From positions 1 through 6,671 of the forward strand of contig CAZUAY010000215.1 in assembly GCA_964618405.1 (NCBI GenBank): DNA of 6,671 nt, written 5' to 3'. The DNA is from JBBQIY01 sp964618405 (lineage in GTDB: Bacteria > Verrucomicrobiota > Kiritimatiellia > RFP12 > UBA3636). Under the pieces are notes generated by a model, which saw only the letters and a program-made list of their open reading frames with translations, had not been told where the DNA came from and ran no database searches. Position 1 is the stretch's first letter. Each line of letters opens with the position of its first letter. Position numbers and translations under genes: made by a program. Positions 1 through 6,323 of this stretch are shown here, in pieces.

Positions 1-135
1 GGGAATACTATCTGCGACTCTATTTCAGTAATTAAGATCTTTTAGTGAGTTCTGAACTTTGTCGAATACCCCTGTAGCCGTTGATGACCGGTCAATGAAT
101 CGTGAATGCACCCCCCAGTCGCTAACCGATTACCC
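1..135. other. non-coding left edge, downstream of the aldo/keto reductase gene
   Basis: This stretch lies beyond the stop codon of the minus-strand reductase gene. It contains a perfect 10-bp palindrome, TGACCGGTCA, at 85-94 and a short inverted repeat, AGTTC-T-GAACT, at 48-58. Neither is followed by a T-run in the direction of the reductase transcript, so I do not call a terminator. All three plus-strand frames stop within the first 45 bases. A neighbouring gene could therefore end here, but too little is visible to name one. Confidence 0.5.
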
Positions 136-1104
136 CTACCATGAATAAGCCATGGGTGCCTCGCCACCTGGACCGGGCCAGATCGCATCGATCTTCTTCC
201 GGGTGTCGTCACTGAGGGCAACGTCGAGTGCGTGCAACGCCCCGTTGAGCTGATCGAGAGTGCGTGGTCCAACAATAGGTCCAGTTACGTCGGGATTCGA
301 TAGAACCCAAGCGAGTGCAACGGTTGCTGGTTCCTCTCCGAGTTCTCGGCAGAGCGCCTCCCATTGCTCAAGTTGTGGGCGAAACTTTTCAATTCGCTTC
401 TGCATCGGTTCCTTCGAACGTCGTCCTTCTGCGGGTTGGCTCAGCACACCCCCCAGCAAACCACCTTCAAGCGGACTCCACGCAATCACGCCGAGACCGT
501 ATGCGCGGCAGGCTGGAATGACCTCCAGTTCGAGCGCGCGTGTAACAAGGCTGTATTTGCTTTGTTCGCACACGAGCCCCATGAAATTTCGTCGAGCCGC
601 AATTTCGTTTGCCATTGCGATATTCCATGCAGCGAAGTTGCTCGATCCCACGTAGAGAACTTTGCCCTGCTGCACGAGCTGCTCCATGGCTTGCCAGATC
701 TCTTCCCATGGCGTCGTCCGCTCAATATGGTGCATCTGATAAAGATCGATATGATCGGTCTGGAGACGTTTGAGACTGGCATCGCAAGCCTGGCGAATAT
801 GATAGGCGGAGAGGCCGCGATCATTCGGTCCGTCGCCCATCTCGCCATAACATTTTGTTGCCAAGACGATGCGGTTGCGGCGTCCACCTTGCGCAAGCCA
901 CCGTCCTACAATCTGCTCGGTAACGCCTTCGCCTTTCTTTGCGCCATAGACGTTCGCGGTATCGAAGAAGTTGACACCTCCGTCCAGCGCCTTGTCCATG
1001 ATGGCAAAGCTACCTTCTTCGTTCACGTGGGGCCCGAAATTCATGGTGCCGAGGCAGAGTGGGCTGACCTTTAATCCTGTTCTTCCTAGTGTCTTATACT
1101 GCAT
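136..1104 (-). CDS. aldo/keto reductase (AKR superfamily, NADP-type carbonyl oxidoreductase)
   Basis: This is a cytoplasmic single-domain (alpha/beta)8 barrel reductase of 322 residues, the usual length for bacterial aldo/keto reductases, which reduce aldehydes and ketones with NADPH. The N-terminus MQYKTLGRTGLKVSPLCLGT is the classic family opening. The catalytic tetrad is visible as Asp48 (FFDTANVYG), Tyr53, Lys84 (LATKCYG) and His125 (LYQMHH). GSSN at 153-156 and GPRTLDQL from 279 match the cofactor-binding end of the barrel. The C-terminus GEAPMAYSW resembles the tail of YhdN/YajO-like and actinobacterial AKRs. I chose the start at 1104 because AAGGAG lies 7 bases upstream; an in-frame ATG 7 codons earlier has no comparable site and would extend into the promoter. 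No signal peptide is seen. The gene is divergent from the transaldolase-like operon and probably co-regulated with it (inference). The substrate is unknown. Confidence 0.93.
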   Translation of the reverse strand: MQYKTLGRTGLKVSPLCLGTMNFGPHVNEEGSFAIMDKALDGGVNFFDTANVYGAKKGEGVTEQIVGRWLAQGGRRNRIVLATKCYGEMGDGPNDRGLSAYHIRQACDASLKRLQTDHIDLYQMHHIERTTPWEEIWQAMEQLVQQGKVLYVGSSNFAAWNIAMANEIAARRNFMGLVCEQSKYSLVTRALELEVIPACRAYGLGVIAWSPLEGGLLGGVLSQPAEGRRSKEPMQKRIEKFRPQLEQWEALCRELGEEPATVALAWVLSNPDVTGPIVGPRTLDQLNGALHALDVALSDDTRKKIDAIWPGPGGEAPMAYSW

Positions 1105-1166
1105 AATTATTCTCCTTGTATACACAGAGTATAGTATGTACTATGGAAATAGCAAAGGAGTATTTT
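1105..1166. promoter_or_regulatory. divergent promoter/operator region shared by the reductase gene and the transaldolase-like operon
   Basis: Only 62 bases separate the two divergent start codons, so both promoters must overlap here or lie inside the opposing genes. On the minus strand, a TTGCTA (1150-1155) and TATACT (1128-1133) pair has a 16-bp spacing. On the plus strand, TTGTAT (1116-1121) and TACTAT (1139-1144) are 17 bp apart; this match is weak. Both candidates cover the palindrome at 1131-1144, so one bound regulator could control both transcripts. The Shine-Dalgarno sites of both genes lie at the edges: CTCCTT at 1112-1117, read as AAGGAG on the minus strand, and AAAGGAG at 1154-1160. 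Exact promoter assignment is inference. Confidence 0.5.
1131..1144. promoter_or_regulatory. candidate operator palindrome ATAGTA-TG-TACTAT
   Basis: Two perfect 6-bp inverted arms flank a 2-bp spacer in the middle of the divergent spacer, overlapping the -10-like hexamers of both strands. This geometry suits a dimeric winged-helix repressor (for example MarR or HxlR type, families that often govern carbonyl-reductase genes). No regulator gene is present in the window. Chance occurrence in this A/T-rich spacer is possible. Confidence 0.4.
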
Positions 1167-2447
1167 ATGAAACCGATAGAACATAATTCAAAACTGAGCG
1201 AATGCGTTCGTGATTTCGTTCGTCGCGATTTTACGCCGCATTTCGGTAAACGTCCTGCAGGGTCTATGACGAATCCACGCTGGGAAAGGCTGCGAGAAGT
1301 TGGAACACACGCGTGGTTCGACTCGGGCGATGCCGAGGGTATTGGACGTCAGTGGAGCGCCGACATTGGTGCGTTGACAACAAACAACACCCTTCTTAAC
1401 AAAGAGGTGCAGAAGGGGACGTACGACACGTTCATCAAAGAAGCGGCCGTGTTGTTGAAAGCATTTCCTGAGCTTTCGGAGCAGGAGCGTGTGCTCGAGT
1501 TGGCTTTTATGCTCAACGCGCGACACGGACTCGCTCTCGTGGAGCGTTTTGATGCTTTCGTGTCGGTTGAAGAACATACGGCGCTGGCTCACGATCTGGA
1601 AGGCGCGGTGCGCTACGCCCGTCGCTATCATGCCGTGTGTCCCGAACGATTTATTGTAAAGCTGCCGTTGACCGCGGCCGGCATTCTCGCCACACGTTGT
1701 GTACAGGCGGAAGGCATACCGGTCAATCACACACTCGGTTTTTCGGCGAGACAAAACTATTTGGTCGCACAGATCGCAAAACCTGCTTATGTAAATGTGT
1801 TCTTGGGGCGTCTGAATAGCGTGACATCCGAGAATGAACTTGGCTCGGGCCAACATGTCGGCGAACGAGCAACACTGGCTTCACAAGCGGTCATCCGGAC
1901 GCTGCGGGATACGCATGGGCTTCCTACGAAGCAGATTGCGGCGAGCTTACGAAGCGGCGACCAAATCAATGCGTTAGCAGGTGTCGATGTGATGACGATA
2001 CCGTTGTCGGCAGCCGAGAAGTTTCTGGCCCAAGCCACACCCTTGAGTGAGATCGTTGATTGCACAGCGACTCGCTACCAGCCCAGCTTCAATGAAGGGG
2101 CAGATTGGGCACGCTTCGATACGCTTTGGAGCGTTCCGCAGACGCTGGTCCAGTGCTTGGATGGTCTGAAGGAGCAGGACCTTGATGCGTTCAATCCTGA
2201 CAATTTGATTGATGCGCTCGGTGAGGCTGGCTGTGGAGATCTACTGGTCCGTTGGACTCCTGATCAGGTTGCGAGCAGCGCACGGGAAGGCAAAATCCCA
2301 AAGCTGAAAAACTGGCGAGCGCTTCTCCAAGCCAAGCGAGTGGGTCTGGACAGCCTCATGAACTTGGCGGGTCTGAATAGTTTTACGAAAGACCAGGCCG
2401 ACATGGATCAACATGTGCACTCGGTACTAGAAGGAGTGAACGGATGA
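1167..2447 (+). CDS. transaldolase-like protein with a long C-terminal extension
   Basis: This is a 426-residue protein with a transaldolase-type TIM barrel in roughly residues 45-300. By alignment in my head to E. coli TalB, the active-site positions are: Asp52 (FDSGD) for D17, Asn73 (TTNNTLLNKE) for N35, Glu135 (VSVEE) for E96, Lys165 (RFIVKLPLT) for the Schiff-base lysine K132, and Thr189 (VNHTLGFS) for T156. The residue matching Ser176 is Asn210 (VNVFLGRLN). GQIxLRSG-type features such as QIAASLRSG (257-264) and ALAGVDVMTIP (269-279) match the late barrel strands. Residues about 305-426 have no counterpart in the roughly 317-residue TalB. The likely chemistry is transfer or cleavage of a dihydroxyacetone unit through a lysine imine; the true substrate is unknown. 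The start at 1167 is set by AAAGGAG 6 bases upstream; the in-frame ATG at 1116 lacks such a site. Its stop overlaps the next gene by 4 bases. Confidence 0.88.
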   Translation: MKPIEHNSKLSECVRDFVRRDFTPHFGKRPAGSMTNPRWERLREVGTHAWFDSGDAEGIGRQWSADIGALTTNNTLLNKEVQKGTYDTFIKEAAVLLKAFPELSEQERVLELAFMLNARHGLALVERFDAFVSVEEHTALAHDLEGAVRYARRYHAVCPERFIVKLPLTAAGILATRCVQAEGIPVNHTLGFSARQNYLVAQIAKPAYVNVFLGRLNSVTSENELGSGQHVGERATLASQAVIRTLRDTHGLPTKQIAASLRSGDQINALAGVDVMTIPLSAAEKFLAQATPLSEIVDCTATRYQPSFNEGADWARFDTLWSVPQTLVQCLDGLKEQDLDAFNPDNLIDALGEAGCGDLLVRWTPDQVASSAREGKIPKLKNWRALLQAKRVGLDSLMNLAGLNSFTKDQADMDQHVHSVLEGVNG

Positions 2448-2449
2448 TG
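2431..2449 (+). promoter_or_regulatory. ribosome binding site and ATGATGA start/stop overlap coupling the two genes
   Basis: AAGGAG at 2431-2436 sits 7 bases before the ATG at 2444 and 10 before a second ATG at 2447. The upstream gene's TGA (2445-2447) lies between them. The spacing favours 2444, which gives an N-terminal Met-Met-Thr, but either Met could be used. The arrangement implies translational coupling. Confidence 0.7.
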
Positions 2450-3871
2450 ACAAGACATGTCGATACTGCGATTATTGGCGCTGGCAGTGCTGGCCTTTCA
2501 GCGCTGCGTCAGGTAAAAAAGACGAGCGATAACTTCGTGATAATTGATCCTGGTCCGCTCGGGACCACCTGTGCGAGAGTCGGCTGCATGCCGTCTAAAG
2601 CCTTGATTCATGTCGCGAACGTTTACCATCAACGTAACGCCTTTGCGCAACAAGGCATCCGCGGTGGCGAGCCTTTGCACGCGGATATTCCCGCCGTGAT
2701 GCGACATGTTCGCGCCCTGCGCGACCGCTTTACAAACGGAATGATTGAGACGACGCGACAACTGGCTGGCGACGGACTCCTTCAAGGCAAAGCGGTTCTT
2801 GAAGGTCCCCAGCGTATTCGCGTCGGCGATCTCATGATTCATGCGAAACACATTATCCTCGGGACCGGCGCAAGTCCGTTTGTTCCCGAGGCGTGGCGTG
2901 CTTTTGGGGATCGCATCTTGACCAGCGAAACCATCTTTGAGCAAGATGATCTCCCCCCCCGCATGGCCGTTATCGGACTCGGTGCCATCGGGCTCGAACT
3001 GGGACAGGCCCTGTCGCGGCTTGGCATTAAGGTCACGGGATTTGTTCGGAGTGCTAAGATTGGCGGACTGAGAGATCCTGCCGTATATGCCGCCGCGATT
3101 GCGGCGCAGCGAAAGGAGTGGGATCTTCACCTCAACGCGTCAGTACAGGTCCGCGATACGGAAAATGGGCTCGAAGTATCGTTCGGAAACGAGAGCATCT
3201 TTGTCGACAACATTCTCGTTGCGCTGGGCGTACGGCCTAATGTGCAGGATTTGGGGTTGGAGACGCTTGGTGTTGCGCTCAATGAGCAGGGTCTGCCGGC
3301 GGTCGACCCACACACATCTCAAATTGGCAATCTGCCCGTCTACTTGGCTGGTGATGCCAATGGCTTCCGGCCGATCCTACACGAGGCACTCGATGAAGGC
3401 TTGGTGGCTGGGCTTCATAGTGTTCGAGAAGATGATCGAAAAGGCCGATGCCGACGACCCCCTTTGCTCATGGTCTTCTCTGACCCGCAATGTGTTGTGG
3501 TCGGACAAGGATTTGCCGATCTGGAAGGCCGTAAGATCGTCGTGGGCGAAGCTTCTTTTGAGGATGAGTCACGCGCTGTTATCGAGAGCCGAAACACAGG
3601 TCTGCTGCGCCTCTACGCTGATGCGGCTTCAGGCTTGTTGCTCGGGGCCGAGATGGCCATCCCCGACGGGGAGCATCTCGGGCATTTGCTTGCTCTAGCC
3701 ATACAAGCGAATCTCACGGTTTTCGATGTTCTGCGAATGCCCTTCTATCATCCGACGACTGAAGAAGGCTTACGGACGGCGCTACGTTCGGCGGCCGTTA
3801 AAGTAAAGGCTCACGACCCCTCTGATGAATTGTCGCTTTGTGAGAGTCGTTCTGAAGCGCCTCAGCGTTGA
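2444..3871 (+). CDS. dihydrolipoamide-dehydrogenase-like pyridine nucleotide-disulfide oxidoreductase (orphan E3)
   Basis: This 475-residue flavoprotein shows the full class-I disulfide reductase layout. An N-terminal FAD fold has GAGSAG at 12-17. The redox pair is Cys43/Cys48 in GTTCARVGCMPSK. An ILGTGASP segment lies at 138-145. The NAD(P) fold has GLGAIG at 178-183. The second FAD contact is LAGDANG, with Asp304. The C-terminal dimerisation domain ends in the catalytic His-Glu dyad, His436 and Glu441, of YHPTTEE. The CARVGCMPSK form is typical of stand-alone Lpd-like proteins of proteobacteria rather than the pyruvate-dehydrogenase E3. No E1 or E2 gene, lipoyl domain or mercury-binding domain is present, so the electron acceptor is probably something other than a 2-oxoacid dehydrogenase complex (inference). 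A polar 18-residue tail follows the last conserved helix. A run of eight C (2953-2960) lies in the Leu170-Pro-Pro-Arg codons without breaking the frame. The gene is cotranscribed with the transaldolase-like gene. Confidence 0.9.
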   Translation: MMTRHVDTAIIGAGSAGLSALRQVKKTSDNFVIIDPGPLGTTCARVGCMPSKALIHVANVYHQRNAFAQQGIRGGEPLHADIPAVMRHVRALRDRFTNGMIETTRQLAGDGLLQGKAVLEGPQRIRVGDLMIHAKHIILGTGASPFVPEAWRAFGDRILTSETIFEQDDLPPRMAVIGLGAIGLELGQALSRLGIKVTGFVRSAKIGGLRDPAVYAAAIAAQRKEWDLHLNASVQVRDTENGLEVSFGNESIFVDNILVALGVRPNVQDLGLETLGVALNEQGLPAVDPHTSQIGNLPVYLAGDANGFRPILHEALDEGLVAGLHSVREDDRKGRCRRPPLLMVFSDPQCVVVGQGFADLEGRKIVVGEASFEDESRAVIESRNTGLLRLYADAASGLLLGAEMAIPDGEHLGHLLALAIQANLTVFDVLRMPFYHPTTEEGLRTALRSAAVKVKAHDPSDELSLCESRSEAPQR

Positions 3872-3915
3872 TGGAAAGGTTGCCTCTGCGCTTCAGGTCG
3901 CTGCCTGAGTTTTGT
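3852..3915 (+). terminator. weak terminator-like hairpins between the convergent operons
   Basis: Two competing hairpins straddle the end of the flavoprotein gene. One pairs CTGAAGCGC (3852-3860) with GCGCTTCAG (3888-3896), giving 9 bp around a 27-nt loop. The other pairs TCAGG (3893-3897) with CCTGA (3904-3908) and is followed by GTTTTGT (3909-3915), a short intrinsic-terminator shape for the plus strand. The second stem is short and the T-run is interrupted, so termination strength is doubtful. No clear terminator is seen for the minus-strand operon. Confidence 0.35.
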
Positions 3916-3921
3916 ATAAAT

Positions 3922-4812
3922 TTAACCCGTGATTCTCTCAAAGTTTTTGTGCATGATTGCTTCATAGCTTTTGGCTGATAATTTCCCTTCTGCCAACCCA
4001 TTTTTTAAGTATGGAATAATTCCGGGAATGGGTTCATCGAGTCCAGTGAAGCGATCCGTTCCAAAACAGATCTGCTGATGGAATCGTTCCAAAAACTCAT
4101 ATCCTTTGGGATCACAGCTTAATGCATGAAACGCGCTGCCAGCCGAACAATCTCCGTACACATTCGGGTATTTTTCGAATAGCGTCCACAAGCGTCCTTT
4201 GATTTCGTAACCATTTTTGAAATAATTACAACGTGTCGCTTCAGTTAGAGAGCCGATTAGTTCATTCCAAAAGCATTGTGAATGCCCCAAGAAAATAGTT
4301 TTCGGGAACATGGCCAGCATCTTTTCGGTTCGGGGTAAACCGAGGTCATCAATCGCGCCATAACTTTTGGAACCTTGTGGCTTGAAGTGGAAAATAATTG
4401 GCATTTTCTCTTCGCCAGCATTAAAAAACAGTCGTTGATAAAGAAGATCATCCATCTCCAAGCTAGCGGTCATTTCCCCAATGCCAAGACATCCGAGATC
4501 TTTATAAATACGCAGAAGCTTGCCGATTCCATCATCGGTCTGATTGGCTATTGAACGAGGGTCGACATAACAAAACGCAGTTAGCCTATCAGGATGTTTA
4601 CGTGCTGCACGAATGCAATCTTGATTACCGGCAACACCGTAATAATCCAAACATTCCGGCGATGGTAAGGGTAGCAGAACCGAACGATCAATGCCTTCCA
4701 TATCCATGCGCTTTAAGAGGATGTCGGCTGTAAACGGGCCGCGCCCAAGCATGACGCGGCTGAATTCCGGAAAATCATCATGGGTGATGTGCGTGTGAAT
4801 GTCGATAATCAT
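3922..4812 (-). CDS. amidohydrolase family protein (amidohydrolase_2, metal-dependent TIM-barrel hydrolase)
   Basis: This 296-residue cytoplasmic protein begins MIIDIHTHITHDD. His6 and His8 form the HxH metal site typical of the amidohydrolase superfamily. Further ligand or catalytic candidates in order are Glu113 (CLGIGEM), His142 (IIFHFKP), His177 (IFLGHSQ) and Asp253 (CFGTDRF). The C-terminus HKNFERITG corresponds to the family's usual NAxRL ending. The family includes hydrolases and decarboxylases acting on amides, lactones or aromatic acids; nothing here fixes the substrate. The ATG overlaps the aminotransferase stop (ATGA), and GAGG lies about 10 bases upstream, so translation is probably coupled. 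Local GC in sampled lines is lower than in the genes to the left. Intact and of normal length. Confidence 0.87.
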   Translation of the reverse strand: MIIDIHTHITHDDFPEFSRVMLGRGPFTADILLKRMDMEGIDRSVLLPLPSPECLDYYGVAGNQDCIRAARKHPDRLTAFCYVDPRSIANQTDDGIGKLLRIYKDLGCLGIGEMTASLEMDDLLYQRLFFNAGEEKMPIIFHFKPQGSKSYGAIDDLGLPRTEKMLAMFPKTIFLGHSQCFWNELIGSLTEATRCNYFKNGYEIKGRLWTLFEKYPNVYGDCSAGSAFHALSCDPKGYEFLERFHQQICFGTDRFTGLDEPIPGIIPYLKNGLAEGKLSAKSYEAIMHKNFERITG

Positions 4813-6053
4813 TTGCGAAATGCCTCATCAACCTTTTTAAAACCGAGCATCACGGCATCCGCTTCTTTCTCACCCCAGCTTTCGCTGACTGACAAGTTGA
4901 AATGATTTTCCATGGAAGCCAACGCATTCGGACAAGGGAATTCACGATTTCGATCCCCCTTATAGGCGGCGTTGTTCCACGGAAATTTTTGATGGCGATT
5001 TTGGAACCATTCAAACGTAGCGGGCAACGCAGCGCTATACTTCGGATTCATGGGAACCCCTTCTGCGATCAATGCCGCGCAGTAGTCGGCTTTTGAAACG
5101 GTGATGTTAGTGCAGTTAACTCGCAAGCGCCACCACCAGTAAACGTGTTCGCCCCCTGCAACAATTTCTGGAATCGTGATGCTAGCCAAGTTGCTAATTC
5201 CGCGTTCAATCAGCATGGCGACAAATTTCTGGCGACGTGCGATTATAGACGGCAATTTTTTGAGTTGGACTCGGCCGATAGCTGCACCAAACTCATCTAA
5301 ATTACAGTTCAATGCAGGCGTGACGTTGCCGTTAGAGTTCTCCAAGCCAAATGGTTTCCCACGGTCGGCTGCACGGCGTTCTTTCCAGTATAAATCTTCG
5401 GTTTTACAGAAAACGGCGCCACCTTGCCCTCCCGCGCAAAAATGTTTGCCGAACATCAGCGAAAATGCTCCGTATGCGCCAAACGTGCCAACACATTGAC
5501 CCTTGATTTTTGCTCCATGCGACTGTGCACAATCCTCAATTACCGGCAGATTATATTTGGCAGCAACTTGCATAATGGCGGGCATATTAGCGGGTTCTCC
5601 ACCGATATGCGCAACAACAATTGCCCGAGTCAATGGGGTGATTACCGCTTCAATCTCTGCGGGACCCGAGTTGTAGCATCCAGGCATGGCGTCTGCTACC
5701 ATCGGAATGCAGTTATTAATAACAATTGGCATAATTCCGCCTGCATCAGTAACCGCTCCGACGACAACTTCTGAAAAAGGCGGCAGGTCCAACGCTTTCA
5801 AAGCGACATGGACCGCATTCGTTCCGGAGTTAACGCCGTCAGCGTAACCACCGCCGAGAAACTCGGCGAACTCCTTGCCGAAAGCCTCTTCTTCAGGGCC
5901 ATTATATCCGAAGGCGTTCCCGCTGGCGATGCTTTTATCAAAGATCCGGAGAGCGGTCGAACGTTCGGCTTGATCGAATTGTTCGCGCCCCTTTATGTTG
6001 AAATCAATCGCCTTTTGACCGCCATTTATGGCCAGTGTGCTCGCTTTGCTCAT
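4809..6053 (-). CDS. DegT/DnrJ/EryC1/StrS family PLP-dependent aminotransferase
   Basis: This 414-residue fold-type I aminotransferase belongs to the family that transfers an amino group, commonly from glutamate or glutamine, to keto-sugars or keto-cyclitols. PLP-site motifs are visible: SGTNAV at 76-81 (phosphate contact), VIEDCAQSHGA at 171-181 (Asp174 for the pyridine nitrogen, Gln177), and Lys203 in MFGKHFCAGGQGG as the internal aldimine lysine. LDEFGAAIGRVQL (252-264) is the conserved family helix. The length is slightly above the usual 370-400. I placed the start at 6053 because GGGAG lies 8 bases upstream; an in-frame ATG at 6128 has no good site. This is the first gene of a two-gene operon with the amidohydrolase. 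No nucleotide-sugar or glycosyltransferase genes are nearby, so a catabolic or cyclitol role is as possible as sugar biosynthesis (inference). Confidence 0.9.
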   Translation of the reverse strand: MSKASTLAINGGQKAIDFNIKGREQFDQAERSTALRIFDKSIASGNAFGYNGPEEEAFGKEFAEFLGGGYADGVNSGTNAVHVALKALDLPPFSEVVVGAVTDAGGIMPIVINNCIPMVADAMPGCYNSGPAEIEAVITPLTRAIVVAHIGGEPANMPAIMQVAAKYNLPVIEDCAQSHGAKIKGQCVGTFGAYGAFSLMFGKHFCAGGQGGAVFCKTEDLYWKERRAADRGKPFGLENSNGNVTPALNCNLDEFGAAIGRVQLKKLPSIIARRQKFVAMLIERGISNLASITIPEIVAGGEHVYWWWRLRVNCTNITVSKADYCAALIAEGVPMNPKYSAALPATFEWFQNRHQKFPWNNAAYKGDRNREFPCPNALASMENHFNLSVSESWGEKEADAVMLGFKKVDEAFRK

Positions 6054-6277
6054 TTTTACATCTCCCTTGGTTAGGTTTGAGTTTTTATGAAATGGTATTG
6101 GGGCGGAATTCCTGTAATCGCATAACATCCTTATTCATAGAGTAGGTTTTACATCGCTAACTCAATAGCAAATCATGTTTTAAGCGATGCAGAAACTCAT
6201 CCATTTGAATTGGCATAAGGAACTGATCTGATTTCTAACAAGGATAGCTGAACTGATGTGGAGTTTCAAGCTAAAAC
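6054..6277 (-). other. untranslated leader/upstream region of the aminotransferase operon
   Basis: About 225 bases hold no convincing gene. On the minus strand the Shine-Dalgarno GGGAG (CTCCC at 6062-6066) belongs to the aminotransferase. A 19-codon ATG reading frame (6216 down to 6157) ends in TAG but lacks a ribosome site. If the promoter candidate at 6241-6269 is used, the leader would be roughly 180 nt. I could not recognise a riboswitch fold. Confidence 0.4.
6241..6269 (-). promoter_or_regulatory. weak sigma70-like promoter candidate for the aminotransferase operon
   Basis: Read on the minus strand, TTGAAA (6264-6269) and TATCCT (6241-6246) are separated by 17 bp. The -35 matches 5 of 6 consensus positions and the -10 matches 4 of 6. 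It is the best pair I found between the repeat tail and the start codon, but it is far upstream and unproven. Confidence 0.25.
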
Positions 6278-6321
6278 CTGTAATCGGTCAGGCACAGGGG
6301 GCTGTGCCTGCCCGATTACAG
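6278..6321. repeat. long inverted repeat / REP- or MITE-like hairpin
   Basis: The left arm at 6278-6297 (CTGTAATCGGTCAGGCACAG) pairs with the right arm at 6302-6321 over 20 bp with a single mismatch (T6288 opposite C6311), around a GGGG loop. No T-run follows on either strand, so an intrinsic terminator is unlikely. The size and GC-rich core resemble dispersed palindromic elements. It abuts the heptamer repeat tract directly. Confidence 0.75.
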
Positions 6322-6323
6322 TC

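Noticed and set aside
1..45. Possible C-terminus of a gene running in from the left
   Set aside because: Each plus-strand frame shows only 9-14 codons before a stop, too few to support any call.
85..94. TGACCGGTCA palindrome near the left edge
   Set aside because: A 10-bp palindrome on its own is not significant, and there is no gene start beside it to regulate.
364..1074. 236-codon plus-strand open frame opposite the aldo/keto reductase
   Set aside because: It is antisense to a clear reductase with a full catalytic tetrad and has no recognisable motif of its own.
1116..1166. Upstream in-frame ATG at 1116 for the transaldolase-like gene
   Set aside because: It would place coding sequence across the promoter and palindrome. 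The ATG at 1167 has AAAGGAG 6 bases upstream, and the family-like sequence begins after it.
1188..1856. 222-codon minus-strand open frame opposite the transaldolase-like gene
   Set aside because: It is the antisense shadow of a well-supported coding frame and shows no domain or ribosome site.
6054..6128. 25-residue N-terminal extension of the aminotransferase
   Set aside because: The internal ATG at 6053 has GGGAG at 8 bases, and the extension has no homology-like features.
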